A stretch of 64,000 nucleotides of DNA, taken from Haladaptatus pallidirubidus (GTDB taxonomy: Archaea > Halobacteriota > Halobacteria > Halobacteriales > Haladaptataceae). The stretch lies in the NCBI RefSeq assembly GCF_020700235.1, contig NZ_CP085301.1, positions 620,001 through 684,000 of the forward strand. The letters are read 5' to 3'. The position numbers and the translations under genes were made by a program. Below the pieces are notes generated by a model. The model was not told the DNA's origin. It saw only the letters and a list, made by a program, of their open reading frames with translations, and did no database searches. Below, piece after piece: positions 44,204 to 53,462 of this stretch. The stretch's first letter is position 1. Each line of letters starts with the position of its first letter.

Positions 44204-45142
44204 ATGAAACAGCAACTCCCCGACGTGCAGGCCACGGCACCCGACGTGACGGTCGGGTTGAACCGAGTCGGCGTGACCGGCGTGGAAAAGTTGGTCGAAA
44301 TCGCCCGTCCCGGCAAGCGACCCTACGTGCTGACCGCCGAGTTCGACGTGCTGGTTGACCTCCCGAGTTGGCGTAAAGGCGCGGACATGAGCCGAAACAT
44401 GGAGGTCGTGGACGAAGTCCTCGAAGACGCCGTCAGCGAACCGACCTACCGCGTCGAGGACGTGTGCGGCGACGCCGCGGAGCGACTCCTCGAGAAACAC
44501 GACTACACGACGAAAGCCGAGGTCAGCATGGAAGCGGAGTTCATGGTGCGGGATACGACGCCCGAAAGCGGTCGCCCGACGCAGGCCACCGTGGACATCA
44601 TCGCCAGCGCGACCGCGACCGAGGAGGAGACGAAGGAGGAAATCGGCGCGCGCGTGACGGGCATGACCGTCTGTCCCTGCTCGCAAGGCATGATGAGCGG
44701 CCGAGCGAAAAAGAAACTTCTCGACCTCGGCGTCGGCGAACAGGAGGTCAAAGAGTTCCTGCGCGAAATCCCACAGGCAGGGCACTCCCAGCGCGGGCAC
44801 GCTACCCTCACCGTCGAAAGCGTCGGCGCACCGGAGGTAGACCTGCACGAACTCATCGAAGTCGCGAGAGATTCCATGAGCGCCCGCATCTACAATCTCG
44901 CAAAGCGCCCCGACGAAGACCACATGACGTTTCAGGCGCACGCCGACGCGAAGTTCGTCGAGGACTGCGTGCGCGACATGGCCCACGGCGTGGTCGAACG
45001 GTTCCCCGACCTACCGGACGACGCGGTCGTGACGATGAAACAGAGCAACGACGAGTCCATCCACCAGCACAACGCCCACGCAGAGCGTATGGCCGAGGTC
45101 GAAACGCTTCGTGAGGAAGTTACGGAATCGCGCGACGAATAG
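44204..45142 (+). CDS. mptA: GTP cyclohydrolase IV (MptA)
   Basis: Archaeal enzyme that opens GTP to 7,8-dihydro-D-neopterin 2',3'-cyclic phosphate, the first step of tetrahydropterin (methanopterin or folate) synthesis; Fe-dependent. The 312 residues show the T-fold pattern, [40 protein letters not shown], the cysteine-containing [30 protein letters not shown] and [15 protein letters not shown] at the end. In Haloferax this enzyme has been shown to be essential for folate-type cofactor supply. ATG 44204 starts the conserved region ([14 protein letters not shown]). Confidence 0.95.
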   Translation: MKQQLPDVQATAPDVTVGLNRVGVTGVEKLVEIARPGKRPYVLTAEFDVLVDLPSWRKGADMSRNMEVVDEVLEDAVSEPTYRVEDVCGDAAERLLEKHDYTTKAEVSMEAEFMVRDTTPESGRPTQATVDIIASATATEEETKEEIGARVTGMTVCPCSQGMMSGRAKKKLLDLGVGEQEVKEFLREIPQAGHSQRGHATLTVESVGAPEVDLHELIEVARDSMSARIYNLAKRPDEDHMTFQAHADAKFVEDCVRDMAHGVVERFPDLPDDAVVTMKQSNDESIHQHNAHAERMAEVETLREEVTESRDE

Positions 45143-45171
45143 CACAGTTCGAGAGCCGTCGGTTCGAAATT

Positions 45172-45398
45172 CTACCGCAATCGAACGCCGCCGACGTACA
45201 GGGCGTTATACAGGATGAATCCGGCGATGGCAGTGTAGAGGACGTGGGAAGAGAGTGGCGTCGGCCGCCCAGTCGATAATGCTGAACGCGATGAATCCGA
45301 GAACGAGCCCGAATAGCTGGCGGGAGAGGGGGGGTGTTGATTACGTAGATAGGGCCGATGACGTGTCGAGTGCGGGCGGTAGAAGCGTCGGAGGGCAT
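45172..45398 (-). pseudogene. Broken small membrane-protein gene
   Basis: The start ATG 45398 gives HVIGPIYVINTPPLP, then the frame shifts at a run of seven C; the next frame gives LFGLVLGFIAFSIIDWAAD (helix), and a second shift near TLF leads to VLYTAIAGFILYNALYVGG and the stop at 45172. Dropping one base at each place would restore one protein of about 75 residues with two helices. Two single-base insertions in a short gene suggest decay; a read error in the C run is the other explanation. The 233 bp to the next gene at 45632 hold nothing else. Confidence 0.75.
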
Positions 45399-45631
45399 CG
45401 TTTACGCTACGACTCGTCGGTGCCAAATAGTTTATCAGTTCGACCCGACTGTTTTCCTACCGATTTCGAACCGCGAGGCAGAAGGCGTAGTGGCCGAAAA
45501 TAGCCGTTTACACGGCGTGTTCCGTCCGAATTCACCACTATCGTTCCCTCATCGAGAACCGTTTCGAAAAACGTACCTACCAGATTTCCGGGTCGTAACA
45601 CGTATTCCACGGGCCACCGAACCGGACAGGT

Positions 45632-47011
45632 ATGATAGGTATCGTCGGTGGGGGAATCGCCGGATTGGCCGCCGCCTACCGCCTCCAACAACACGATTAC
45701 GACGTGCAGGTGTTCGAAGCGAGCGATGACCTCGGCGGACTCGCCGCGACCTACGAGACGAACGGCGACCGAATCGAGAAATTTTACCACCACCTCTCCG
45801 CGTCCGAGGAGACCATCATCGATCTCATCGATGAACTCGGACTGGGCGACGACTTGGAGTGGCCCATCGGGAAAAACGCCTACTACGTAGACGGCGTCGT
45901 TCACCCGCTCGACAAGCCGTGGGAAATCCTCGCCTACCCGCACATGAGCGCCTACGACAAGTTCCGGTTGGCCCTACTGACGCAGGAAATAGACGTTCGG
46001 GGCGGGATTCCGAAGTTCGACACCTACGAACGACTGGAGGATTTCGAGGACGTGCCGATAGACCAGTTCCTCATAGAGCACACCTCCCGCGGCGTCTACG
46101 AGAATTTCTTCGGGCCGCTTCTAGACGCGAAATTCGGAAGCAGAAAGGAAGACGTGAGCGCGGCGTGGCTCCTCGGACGTATCAAGTTCCGGGGCGAACG
46201 TGACCTCCTGCGGGGCGAACCGCTGGGCTACCTCCGTGGCGGATTCGGCCGCCTCATCGACGCCCTCATCGAGGAAGTCGGCGAGGAAAACATCACGACG
46301 GGCGTGCGCGTCAGCGACATCGACACCGAGGGCGGAGCGGTTCGGTCACTCACGACCGAAGCGACCCAAGTCGTAGAAGCCACTGTCACAGATGGAGGGA
46401 CGGCGAGCGACGAAACCGTGACCGAAACGCACGACGTGGACGGCGTCGTCGTCGCGGCGATGCCGAACGTCCTCGAAGGACTCACGGGCTACGAGTGCGA
46501 CATCGACTTCCAGGGGGCGGTCTGCGCGCTCGTGACGATGGACGAATCGTTAACCGACACCTACTGGCTCAACATCGGCCACGACGCACCGTTCGGCGCG
46601 CTCATCGAACACACGAACTACATCCCGCCGGAGCGATACGGCGGCGACCATCTGCTCTACGTCGCGAGCTACATTCAAGACTACGAGGAAGAGTTGTGGC
46701 AGATGGACGACGAGGAAATCGAAGACCTGTGGCTCTCCCACATCGCGGAAATGTTTCCCGACTGGAACCGCGATTCGGTGAAACAGTTCCGCCTCGCGCG
46801 GAATCCGCGCGCCGCGCCGGTGTACGAACGCGGCTATCTCGACTTGGTGGTTCCCTACGACCTCGGCGACGACATCGCGGACGGCATCTACTACGCCGGA
46901 ATGGCGAGCAAGGCCCAGTACCCCGAACGCAGTCTCAACGGCGGTATCGTCGCTGGTTACGAATGCGCCGACAGAATCGCGGGAAGAAAGCAGGTTATCA
47001 GTCCCGAATAA
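45632..47011 (+). CDS. FAD-dependent oxidoreductase (amine oxidase / protoporphyrinogen oxidase-like)
   Basis: A 459-residue flavoprotein of the monoamine oxidase fold. The FAD-binding motif GIVGGGIAGLAAAYRL is at the N-terminus (residues 3-18), followed by the second FAD-binding stretch ADDLGGLAAT-type (ASDDLGGLAATYETNG), and the C-terminal GIYYAGMASKAQYPERSLNG closing the FAD site. A region GRIKFRGERDLLRGEPLGYLRGG lies in the substrate half. Substrate unknown; such genes are often near sugar-polymer or carotenoid genes but here neighbours give no hint. ATG 45632 starts the first strand. Confidence 0.9.
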   Translation: MIGIVGGGIAGLAAAYRLQQHDYDVQVFEASDDLGGLAATYETNGDRIEKFYHHLSASEETIIDLIDELGLGDDLEWPIGKNAYYVDGVVHPLDKPWEILAYPHMSAYDKFRLALLTQEIDVRGGIPKFDTYERLEDFEDVPIDQFLIEHTSRGVYENFFGPLLDAKFGSRKEDVSAAWLLGRIKFRGERDLLRGEPLGYLRGGFGRLIDALIEEVGEENITTGVRVSDIDTEGGAVRSLTTEATQVVEATVTDGGTASDETVTETHDVDGVVVAAMPNVLEGLTGYECDIDFQGAVCALVTMDESLTDTYWLNIGHDAPFGALIEHTNYIPPERYGGDHLLYVASYIQDYEEELWQMDDEEIEDLWLSHIAEMFPDWNRDSVKQFRLARNPRAAPVYERGYLDLVVPYDLGDDIADGIYYAGMASKAQYPERSLNGGIVAGYECADRIAGRKQVISPE

Positions 47012-47109
47012 ACTGCCGTCGGTTGCCGTATCGTTCGGGCACGATTTTCGCCACGCGAATATGGTTTCGTGCGTGAACTTTTGCCTGTCCGTCGCTAGTG
47101 TGACCTATC

Positions 47110-48279
47110 ATGGTTGGGGTCGAGCAGATAGCGGTTTTGAGCGTCGGCGCGGCGGCGAGTTTCTTCATGGCGTGGACAGTTGGGGCAGGGTGGACCCCCT
47201 ACGCTCCCAGCGTCGGCGCGCGAACGATGACGATTATGCGCGCGGCTTTCTTCACGGGCCTGTTCGGTATCGCTGGGGCGGTGTTGCAGGGCGCGAACGT
47301 CACGGAAGCGATGGCCGCCGGACTCATCGAGGGCGTGGCGATTTCGCCGATTGGGGCGGTTATCGCGCTCACCGTCGCAGCGGGACTGGTCGCAATCGGC
47401 GTCTTTACGGGGTATCCGCTGGCAACCGCGTTCACCGCGACGGGGGCGGTTATCGGCGTCGGACTCGCCCTCGGCGGACAGCCGGCCTACGCGAAATATC
47501 AGCAAATCCTCCTGTTGTGGGTGTTAACGCCGTTTCTCTGCGGCGGGGTCGCCTACGGACTCGCGCGCCTGATTCGCCGGGACGACGTACCCGACGAGTA
47601 CACGATTCCGCTGTTCGGCGGCTTGGTCGGAATCATACTCGCAAACTCGCCGTTTACGTTTCTCGCACCCGAGAGCGGTGGGGCGTCGATTGCGGCCTTT
47701 TTGTCGGACGAACTGTCGCTCTCGCCGCTATTCGGTCTGATCGTCGCGACTCTGTTGGTCGGCGTCCTAATCGGCGGCGTCCTCCTACTGGAAGTCCGGT
47801 CGAGCGTCAGGCGAGGCCAGCGCCATCTGCTGTTCGGAATCGGCGCGCTGGTCTCGTTTTCGGCGGGGGGCAGTCAAGTTGGTTTGGCAGTCGGACCGCT
47901 CGTACCGATGCTCACGCCATTGGAACTGCCACTCCTCGTCGTCCTCGTCTTCGGCGGTCTGGGCGTCATGTTCGGCGCGTGGATGGGCGCGCCGCGGATG
48001 ATAAAAGCACTCGCGCGGGATTTTTCATCGCTCGGACCGCGGCGAGCGACCGCCGCGCTGATCCCGGCGTTCGCAATCGCTCAGACCGCGGTGCTGTTCG
48101 GAATTCCCGTCTCGTTCAACGAAATCGTCGTGAGCGCCGTGGTCGGAAGTGGATACGCCGTCGGTGGCGAACGGACGAGTACGAAAAAGATGACGTACAC
48201 GGTTCTCGGCTGGGTCGTCTCGCTGCTCCTCTCGTTCGTGTTAGCGTTCGGGCTACTGACGCTCGTGAAGATGCTCTAA
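47110..48279 (+). CDS. PiT-family inorganic phosphate transporter
   Basis: A 389-residue membrane protein of the PitA type, moving phosphate with sodium or protons. About 10-12 helices are visible. The family repeats are present at both ends: near residue 30 PYAPSVGARTMTIMRAA and near residue 335 FNEIVVSAVVGSGYAVG, the second matching the usual GxNDVANA-like duplicated motif only loosely. The conserved regions GALVSFSAGGSQVGLAVGP and FGGLGVMFGAWMGAPRMI complete it. No regulator gene (PhoU) is near. Confidence 0.85.
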   Translation: MVGVEQIAVLSVGAAASFFMAWTVGAGWTPYAPSVGARTMTIMRAAFFTGLFGIAGAVLQGANVTEAMAAGLIEGVAISPIGAVIALTVAAGLVAIGVFTGYPLATAFTATGAVIGVGLALGGQPAYAKYQQILLLWVLTPFLCGGVAYGLARLIRRDDVPDEYTIPLFGGLVGIILANSPFTFLAPESGGASIAAFLSDELSLSPLFGLIVATLLVGVLIGGVLLLEVRSSVRRGQRHLLFGIGALVSFSAGGSQVGLAVGPLVPMLTPLELPLLVVLVFGGLGVMFGAWMGAPRMIKALARDFSSLGPRRATAALIPAFAIAQTAVLFGIPVSFNEIVVSAVVGSGYAVGGERTSTKKMTYTVLGWVVSLLLSFVLAFGLLTLVKML

Positions 48280-48402
48280 CTCGGGTTCACTTCGGCGTAC
48301 GTCGTCACGACTATCTTTTCCGGTGCGGTCGGCTTACGCCAACCGTCAGTGCTCCATTCTTTGTCAGAAATGTAGATGCCCGTAGCGAGCGTTTTACACG
48401 AT

Positions 48403-49056
48403 ATGGAGGAGAGCGTCGCGGGGTTCAAACAGCAAGGAGATTGGGTTACCATCGTCGAACACGGCGAACGAATCACGAAGGCCCTTTCTGACGAAGGCGT
48501 CGAAGATTCGGATTCGAACTTCGAAGAGTGGAACGAATGGCGACCGAAAGTTCACGAACGTCTCCGCGAGGACGTGAAAGAAAAAACTGCGAAGCAGGCG
48601 AGTCCGTCGGAAGGGGAGGGAGAAAAGGCCGGAAAATCCCCGACCGAGGACGTTGATGCCGCGGGCGACGAACTCAAGGATTCGGTGGCGGAACTCGCGG
48701 AGGGAGACGTAGAAGACGCGGTCAAGGAGGGTCAGGAATCGGTCGAGCGTGCGAGTCGCGCGGTGGACACGGCGGGGCGCAAAGCACTGCGGGCGGTGGA
48801 GGAGACGGTGTACAAACACGTCATGACGAAGGTTTCGCCCGTGTACTTCGACAACGAACTCGTCAGCGCCAACGTCGAGCGGACGCGGGACGCAGACCAA
48901 CGGTACGTCTTCGAGGTGAACGTCAACGACGACGACCTCAAAGACCGCGTCCGCGAGCGTCTCGAAGAGTACGAAGAGAGAAAGCGGTGGCGCGGAGAGG
49001 CCAAAAAAGAGACCGAATCGGTGGAGGCCGCGGAGGGAACCGAGTCTCCCGAATAG
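48403..49056 (+). CDS. Coiled acidic protein of unknown function (DUF5828-like)
   Basis: A 217-residue protein, very rich in Glu and Asp, with long helical, probably coiled-coil parts (about 45-140 and 190-210) and a short folded C-terminal domain (VMTKVSPVYFDNELVSANVE and a beta pair). The start MEESVAGFKQQGDWVTIVEH matches a haloarchaeal family I recall as DUF5828; an in-frame ATG at 48376 would add nine residues. Function unknown. Confidence 0.8.
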   Translation: MEESVAGFKQQGDWVTIVEHGERITKALSDEGVEDSDSNFEEWNEWRPKVHERLREDVKEKTAKQASPSEGEGEKAGKSPTEDVDAAGDELKDSVAELAEGDVEDAVKEGQESVERASRAVDTAGRKALRAVEETVYKHVMTKVSPVYFDNELVSANVERTRDADQRYVFEVNVNDDDLKDRVRERLEEYEERKRWRGEAKKETESVEAAEGTESPE

Positions 49057-49135
49057 GAAAGCGAGTTGGTTCAAGCTCGTTGAAGTCCGGACAATAGACG
49101 ACAATCCTATGCGAGATTGTCGCGAATGAGTACTA

Positions 49136-49573
49136 ATGTACGAACGAATCCTCATCCCAATCGACGGAAGCGAAGCGGCCGAGAACGCGATTCCGCACGC
49201 GCTCGACTTAGCTGAGACGTACGATGCGGGCCTGCACACTGTTTCGGTCGTGGATACGAGCGACGCCGAGCAGGACGAAACGCGCGAAGCAATGTTCGAC
49301 GAATTCGAGGCCCAATCGCGGGAGATGGTCGAAGACGTGATTCGGCAAGCGGAGGGACGGGATATCAAGACGACTGCCGGGTCGATTGCCGAGGGAAAGC
49401 CACACCGGGCGATTCTCGACTACGCCGACACCCGCGACATAGACATTATCGTGATGGGGACGCACGGTCGAGGCGGTATTCGGTATCCGCTTCGCCGCAG
49501 CGTCACGGAAAAAGTAATTCGGCGCGCGACGGTGCCCGTGGTGTGCGTTCGACTCGGAAAGGGCGAAAAATAG
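49136..49573 (+). CDS. Universal stress protein, UspA family
   Basis: A 145-residue protein starting MYERILIPIDGSEAAENAI. The C-terminal nucleotide motif is GTHGRGGIRYPLRRSVTE, in which the final Gly of the G-2x-G-9x-G(S/T) pattern is replaced by Arg, so ATP binding may be weakened. Monocistronic, short leader. Compare the intact motif at 41324. Confidence 0.9.
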   Translation: MYERILIPIDGSEAAENAIPHALDLAETYDAGLHTVSVVDTSDAEQDETREAMFDEFEAQSREMVEDVIRQAEGRDIKTTAGSIAEGKPHRAILDYADTRDIDIIVMGTHGRGGIRYPLRRSVTEKVIRRATVPVVCVRLGKGEK

Positions 49574-49647
49574 AGTGAAGTGGGAACCGCAACGGGCACT
49601 GACCGCGATGAGAGTTGATTTCGAATCGCAGGATCGAATCGAAGCGT

Positions 49648-50232
49648 CTACGCCTCGCCTTCGTCCACGCCGACCGCATCCGAAATATCAACGTCTTCGG
49701 GTTCTTCTTGACCGCCGATTCTGACCTCGCCGTCGTCGCCTTCGACGTACACGTCGTCCGCGAAGCCTCCTTCGGCGTGGGGGTGCTCAGGATTGTCCAG
49801 CTTTTCCGGCGTCGACGGCGCTTCGGGCATTTCTTCGGGTTCGAACTCGCCGAGGGGGTCGGCGATGGTGATTCCGTGGCACTCGAAGAACGTCTCGTAG
49901 CGTTCGTAGTGTGCTTCGAGTTCGTCGCCGGGGAACTCCATCATCTCCGTCCATCCGTGGTTGTAGAAATCGAAGTTGGCCTGAATGTGCGTGATTTCGC
50001 GGGCTTCCGCCTCCGGCGCACCTTCCTGAAGCGCGGCGAGGTAGGAGTCCATCGTCGCGCCGAAGAAGGCGTCGAGGCGTTCTCTGCGCTCTTCTTGATG
50101 GTCTGGGTCTGCCTTCTTCAGGAAAATTTTCGTGTGGAAGTCCACCAGTTTCGATTTCACCACGTCGCTCACGACGGGCAATTCGAGCGCCTTTCTCGAC
50201 GCGAAGTGGCGGGCGTTCTGACGGATTTTCAT
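49648..50232 (-). CDS. Conserved haloarchaeal protein (DUF6149-like)
   Basis: A soluble protein of 194 residues with an N-terminal helical part (KIRQNARHFASRKALELPVV, then VKSKLVDFHTKIF) and an acidic C-terminal tail. I recall the family as DUF6149. ATG 50232 begins the conserved part; the in-frame ATG at 50340 would add 36 basic residues. It is divergent from the oxidoreductase gene at 50391, and the choice of the shorter start leaves room for promoters between them. Confidence 0.78.
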   Translation of the reverse strand: MKIRQNARHFASRKALELPVVSDVVKSKLVDFHTKIFLKKADPDHQEERRERLDAFFGATMDSYLAALQEGAPEAEAREITHIQANFDFYNHGWTEMMEFPGDELEAHYERYETFFECHGITIADPLGEFEPEEMPEAPSTPEKLDNPEHPHAEGGFADDVYVEGDDGEVRIGGQEEPEDVDISDAVGVDEGEA

Positions 50233-50361
50233 GGACGGGTGTTGGGACGCGAGCGTCTTCAACGTCCCGGCACGTTCGTCACGGTGACGGGCGAGGGAGG
50301 CCCCGTTCCGGACGCAGGTGGTCGTGTTGGCGTTTGACATCGATATCGAGATAGCAATCCA

Positions 50362-50367
50362 CTTTAA
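50362..50367 (+). promoter_or_regulatory. TATA-like box for the gene at 50391
   Basis: ctttaa is centred about 27 bases before ATG 50391, consistent with a leaderless transcript. Confidence 0.45.
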
Positions 50368-50390
50368 CCCTGACGCAGAACTTCTCCCAC

Positions 50391-51635
50391 ATGAGCGAAT
50401 CGTACGTAATCATCGGCGACGGTATCGCGGGCAGTTCCGCGGCGGAGACCATCCGCGAAGCCAAACCCGACGCTGACGTTGCCGTCATTACCGACGAGGG
50501 AGAGGCCCTCTACAACCGGATTCTCATCAAGGAGTTCGCCAAAGGAAAGCTCCCCGAAGCACCGATTTCCATCCACGAGGAAGACTGGTACGCGGAGCGC
50601 GACATCGACCTCGAACTAAACACGTTCGTCACGCACATCGACGCCGACGCACACGAAGTCCACACCCACGAGAGCGGCACCTTCGAGTACGACAAACTGC
50701 TCATCGCCACGGGCGGCACGCCGACTCAACTACCGGTGGACAACAGCGATGCGGACGGAATCCACCACTTCTGGACGTTCCAAGACGCCCGTAAAATCGC
50801 GGAGAACGCGGAACAGGCGGATACCGGCGTCGTCATCGGTGCCGGTCTGCTCGGCATCGACCTCGCCGCGATTTGCGGCGAACAGGACGTCGACGCCCAC
50901 TACATCATGCGCGGTAATCGCTGGTGGCGCTATGGCCTGAGCCTCGACGGTGCGGAAATCATCCACGACGCCCTCGAAGAGAAGGGCGTCACGCCGGTTC
51001 TCGAAAGCGGCGTCAACGGTTTCAAAACGGACGACGACGGCAACGTGGTCGCCACGCTGGACGCCGAGGACAACGAGTACGAAAGCGAGTTCGTCGGCGT
51101 CGCCATCGGTCTCAACTTCAACACCGAATACCTGCAAGGGAGCGGCGTGAAGACGGACAACGGCGTCGTCGTCGACCAGTACATGCAGACCAACGTCGAG
51201 GACATTTACGCCGCTGGCGACATCACGCGCTACTACGACGTAATTTTGGACGAGTACGCCCAGAACGGGTCGTGGGGTAGCGCGAAACAGCAGGGTGCCG
51301 TCGCTGGCAAGAACATGGTCGCGGACGACGACGAAAAAGAGGAGTTCCGCTGGGTGTCCTCCTACTCCATCACGCACTTCGACTTCCCGTTCCTCTCCTT
51401 CGGATTCCCGACGCTGGGCGACGACGAATGCGAGGCGAAGTACAGCGACACCGAATGGCGGCGACTTTCCTTCAAAGACGGCAAACTCATCGGCGGCGTC
51501 CTCATCGGCGACATCGCGCCGCAAGGCAAGTACAAAGACCTCATCCGGAACGAGGTCGAGGTCGCAGACCAGAAGGATATCCTGCTCGAAAAGGAGTTCG
51601 ACCCGGACAAACTCGCACTCCCGCAGGAACAGTAG
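50391..51635 (+). CDS. NAD(P)/FAD-dependent oxidoreductase
   Basis: A 414-residue pyridine-nucleotide-disulfide-type flavoprotein without the redox-active Cys pair. FAD motif YVIIGDGIAGSSAAETIRE (residues 4-22), NAD motif VVIGAGLLGIDLAAICGEQ (about 145-163), and the second FAD site VEDIYAAGDITRYYD (about 270). It resembles the reductases that serve ferredoxins or rubredoxins, and NirB-like proteins; the electron acceptor is unknown. Single gene, leaderless. Confidence 0.93.
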   Translation: MSESYVIIGDGIAGSSAAETIREAKPDADVAVITDEGEALYNRILIKEFAKGKLPEAPISIHEEDWYAERDIDLELNTFVTHIDADAHEVHTHESGTFEYDKLLIATGGTPTQLPVDNSDADGIHHFWTFQDARKIAENAEQADTGVVIGAGLLGIDLAAICGEQDVDAHYIMRGNRWWRYGLSLDGAEIIHDALEEKGVTPVLESGVNGFKTDDDGNVVATLDAEDNEYESEFVGVAIGLNFNTEYLQGSGVKTDNGVVVDQYMQTNVEDIYAAGDITRYYDVILDEYAQNGSWGSAKQQGAVAGKNMVADDDEKEEFRWVSSYSITHFDFPFLSFGFPTLGDDECEAKYSDTEWRRLSFKDGKLIGGVLIGDIAPQGKYKDLIRNEVEVADQKDILLEKEFDPDKLALPQEQ

Positions 51636-51681
51636 GCGGTCGATTTACGAACGATTTCCATTCCTTTGTCGATGATCTGTA

Positions 51682-52083
51682 ATCAGTGACAGTCATCGAG
51701 AACAACGAGAGAAATCGTCTCCGTCTGGAGTGGATCTCTCGTAGCAGGGATACTGACGTGGTACTTCGACTCGACGCCATGGGTAACGACAATTCAGCAG
51801 ACTGCACTGATTCCTCTGTTGGTCGCGTTTTCTCGTCTCTCCATTTCCGCGTCGGAAACCGCACTGCTCCGGCGGAGGTCCGAACTGTCGAGGCTTCGAC
51901 GAGCGCTCTTTCTCACGGGATTCGCCCTCTCGCTGTTCGCGGTGGCGGGATTCCTTATCAGTCCACTCGTCGGTATTCTTCCGGTAGTTGCGAGGGACGG
52001 CGATTCTTTGCTTTTGGATACTGACGCCGATTCTCGCGGTCGTCGTCTACGACCGGCTTTTCGGTCGGAGTCGGTCGTTTTGA
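51682..52083 (+). pseudogene. Broken membrane-protein gene with a lost start codon
   Basis: An open frame begins with ATC AGT GAC where an ATG would be expected and gives SDSHREQREIVSVWSGSLVA, WYFDSTPWVTTIQQTALIPL and two helices (FLTGFALSLFAVAGFLISPL). Near 51990 it shifts by one base and continues as ILTPILAVVVYDRLFGRSRS to the stop at 52081. A protein of about 133 residues with four helices would result. The ATG-to-ATC change and the shift together mean the gene is dead unless ATC is used. No ATG or GTG fits. Confidence 0.7.
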
Positions 52084-52229
52084 GGGGGTAAAGCGGTGCA
52101 GTCGGACGAGATAGATTCAGACTCCAGATAATATAGAGACATATTTTTCGACAGGTGTGATATTCCATAGTTTGTTTAGCGTCCACCACAACGTTTAAGA
52201 ATCCCCACGACAATTGGTATCATATATCA

Positions 52230-52487
52230 ATGGCTTCGAACACAACAACTAGCGTTGACGCCGTGCCGAGCGGCGGAGCGAACAGCCTCGTCGTCCGCCG
52301 AACCGAAACCGTGGCTCCCGAGACGCGAGTCCGCCACTTCGACGAGTTGAGCGAGGAGGCACAGACCCTCCTCGCGAAATTCGACGGCGAGGAGTCGGTG
52401 GTGCCGATTACGCAGTCGTTGGCGGACGACATCAATAGCGACACGACCGTCGTGTTCATCGACTACTACCGACTCACCCTCGCGTAA
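52230..52487 (+). CDS. Small acidic protein of unknown function
   Basis: An 85-residue soluble protein with the central stretch HFDELSEEAQTLLAKFDGEE and an end FIDYYRLTLA. It seems monomeric alpha/beta. The leader contains a TATA-like gtttaaga about 34 bases before ATG. I do not recognise the family, although acidic proteins of this size are common in Halobacteria. It precedes the gene at 52541 in the same direction. Confidence 0.75.
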   Translation: MASNTTTSVDAVPSGGANSLVVRRTETVAPETRVRHFDELSEEAQTLLAKFDGEESVVPITQSLADDINSDTTVVFIDYYRLTLA

Positions 52488-52540
52488 GTCACGGCAGAAC
52501 AACCGAAGCCGTTTTCTCCGGCAGGACGGGATGTAAGGAC

Positions 52541-52954
52541 ATGAACGGAAGCGGAGAGATGACGCTGGCGTTCGAGCTGTCCGCGCTCAAGGCACTAGCG
52601 AGTCCCGGCACGGTGTTCGACGACGCCCGCAGATGGACCCAGTACGTCGGCGTCATCTCCGACCAACCGACCTACGTGGTGACGAACTTCACCCGAAAGA
52701 ACCGCATTCGGCAGGATTTCTTCTCCGGGCCGAAAGGAAAAGCCGCGAGTTTGGACAGCGTTCGGTCGCAGTTCGACACCGACCGCCACGTCTTCGTCGG
52801 CGTCACCGACGATGACCGCGAACTCGCGGAAGACCACGACTGGGAGTTCCTGCACGTCGAAGACGCCGCGGAGGCCGCCGAGTGGGCACTCACCTCGGAC
52901 GACGACGGCGACGATGGCGCGGTGGAAGAGGACGTCCGCGACGACTGGCCCTAA
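52541..52954 (+). CDS. Conserved haloarchaeal protein (DUF7124-like)
   Basis: A 137-residue acidic soluble protein: a first helix-rich part (MTLAFELSALKALASPGTVF), then a beta strand part YVGVISDQPTYVVTNFTRK, a second, RHVFVGVTDDDRELAED, and a Glu/Asp-rich C-terminal tail. The fold looks like a small alpha/beta domain. I recall DUF7124 for this pattern. It lies 53 bp after the previous gene and may share its transcript. Confidence 0.75.
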   Translation: MNGSGEMTLAFELSALKALASPGTVFDDARRWTQYVGVISDQPTYVVTNFTRKNRIRQDFFSGPKGKAASLDSVRSQFDTDRHVFVGVTDDDRELAEDHDWEFLHVEDAAEAAEWALTSDDDGDDGAVEEDVRDDWP

Positions 52955-53040
52955 CGATTGGATTTGGCGGATGGGGGTTTTCGAGAAACGTATTGTACCA
53001 GCGTTGCCAAGAGGGATTTTGACGGTACGTTGACCCTAGT

Positions 53041-53400
53041 TGCCGACCGTCGGCCCGCCGCCGGAAGAGCAAAGCTCTCCCGAGGTAGTTACGAACGCGG
53101 AGCGTTCGTCACATCCGAAAAATTTCCGGTTTTTCGGGGCATCAAAATCGCTCCGCGATTGTGAGACGCCAGGGGTCCGGTGCGTGACTGATTGGCACCG
53201 CGTATCGGAAGCCGAGTTTCCGAAAAAGCGGCGACCCGAATTGGTTGACCGGGCGCGCATGCGCGTCCGGCTTCTCGCGGCCTGGGGGCGACGGGCGAAC
53301 CGAGAGGCGAGTGACCGCAAGGAGCGACGAGTGGGGGCGTGGCCTACGGTTCGTGACTTCTGCGGTCGTCGCTCCACCAAAACCAACGTCACGCGGGCGT
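53041..53400. repeat. Hairpin-rich non-coding island
   Basis: Within the gene-free stretch 52955-53462. It holds several small hairpins: 53066-53078 (5-bp stem, loop aaa), 53091-53109 (8-bp stem, loop gga), 53115-53137 (8-bp stem, 7-base loop) and 53146-53160 (6-bp stem, loop tcc). Its right end at about 53332-53362 resembles the right inverted repeat of the 172-503 island (ggcgtggcctacggttcgtg against ggcgtggcttacgactcgtg). Open frames here are Arg/Pro-rich and not convincing. Confidence 0.55.
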
Positions 53401-53462
53401 GACCGACAGTCGCCATCTGCAACGGTCACGCCAGTAAAATCGGTTTCACGGCGTGTACCCAC

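Noticed and set aside
47061..48491. A 476-residue plus-strand frame inside the phosphate permease
   Set aside because: It lies in another frame of the permease gene, is basic and has no known motif; the permease has the clear membrane pattern.
25306..52083. Programmed frameshifting as an explanation for the split genes
   Set aside because: The breaks lie in different contexts, need shifts at two or three places per gene, and one gene has lost its start; simple decay or read errors explain this better.
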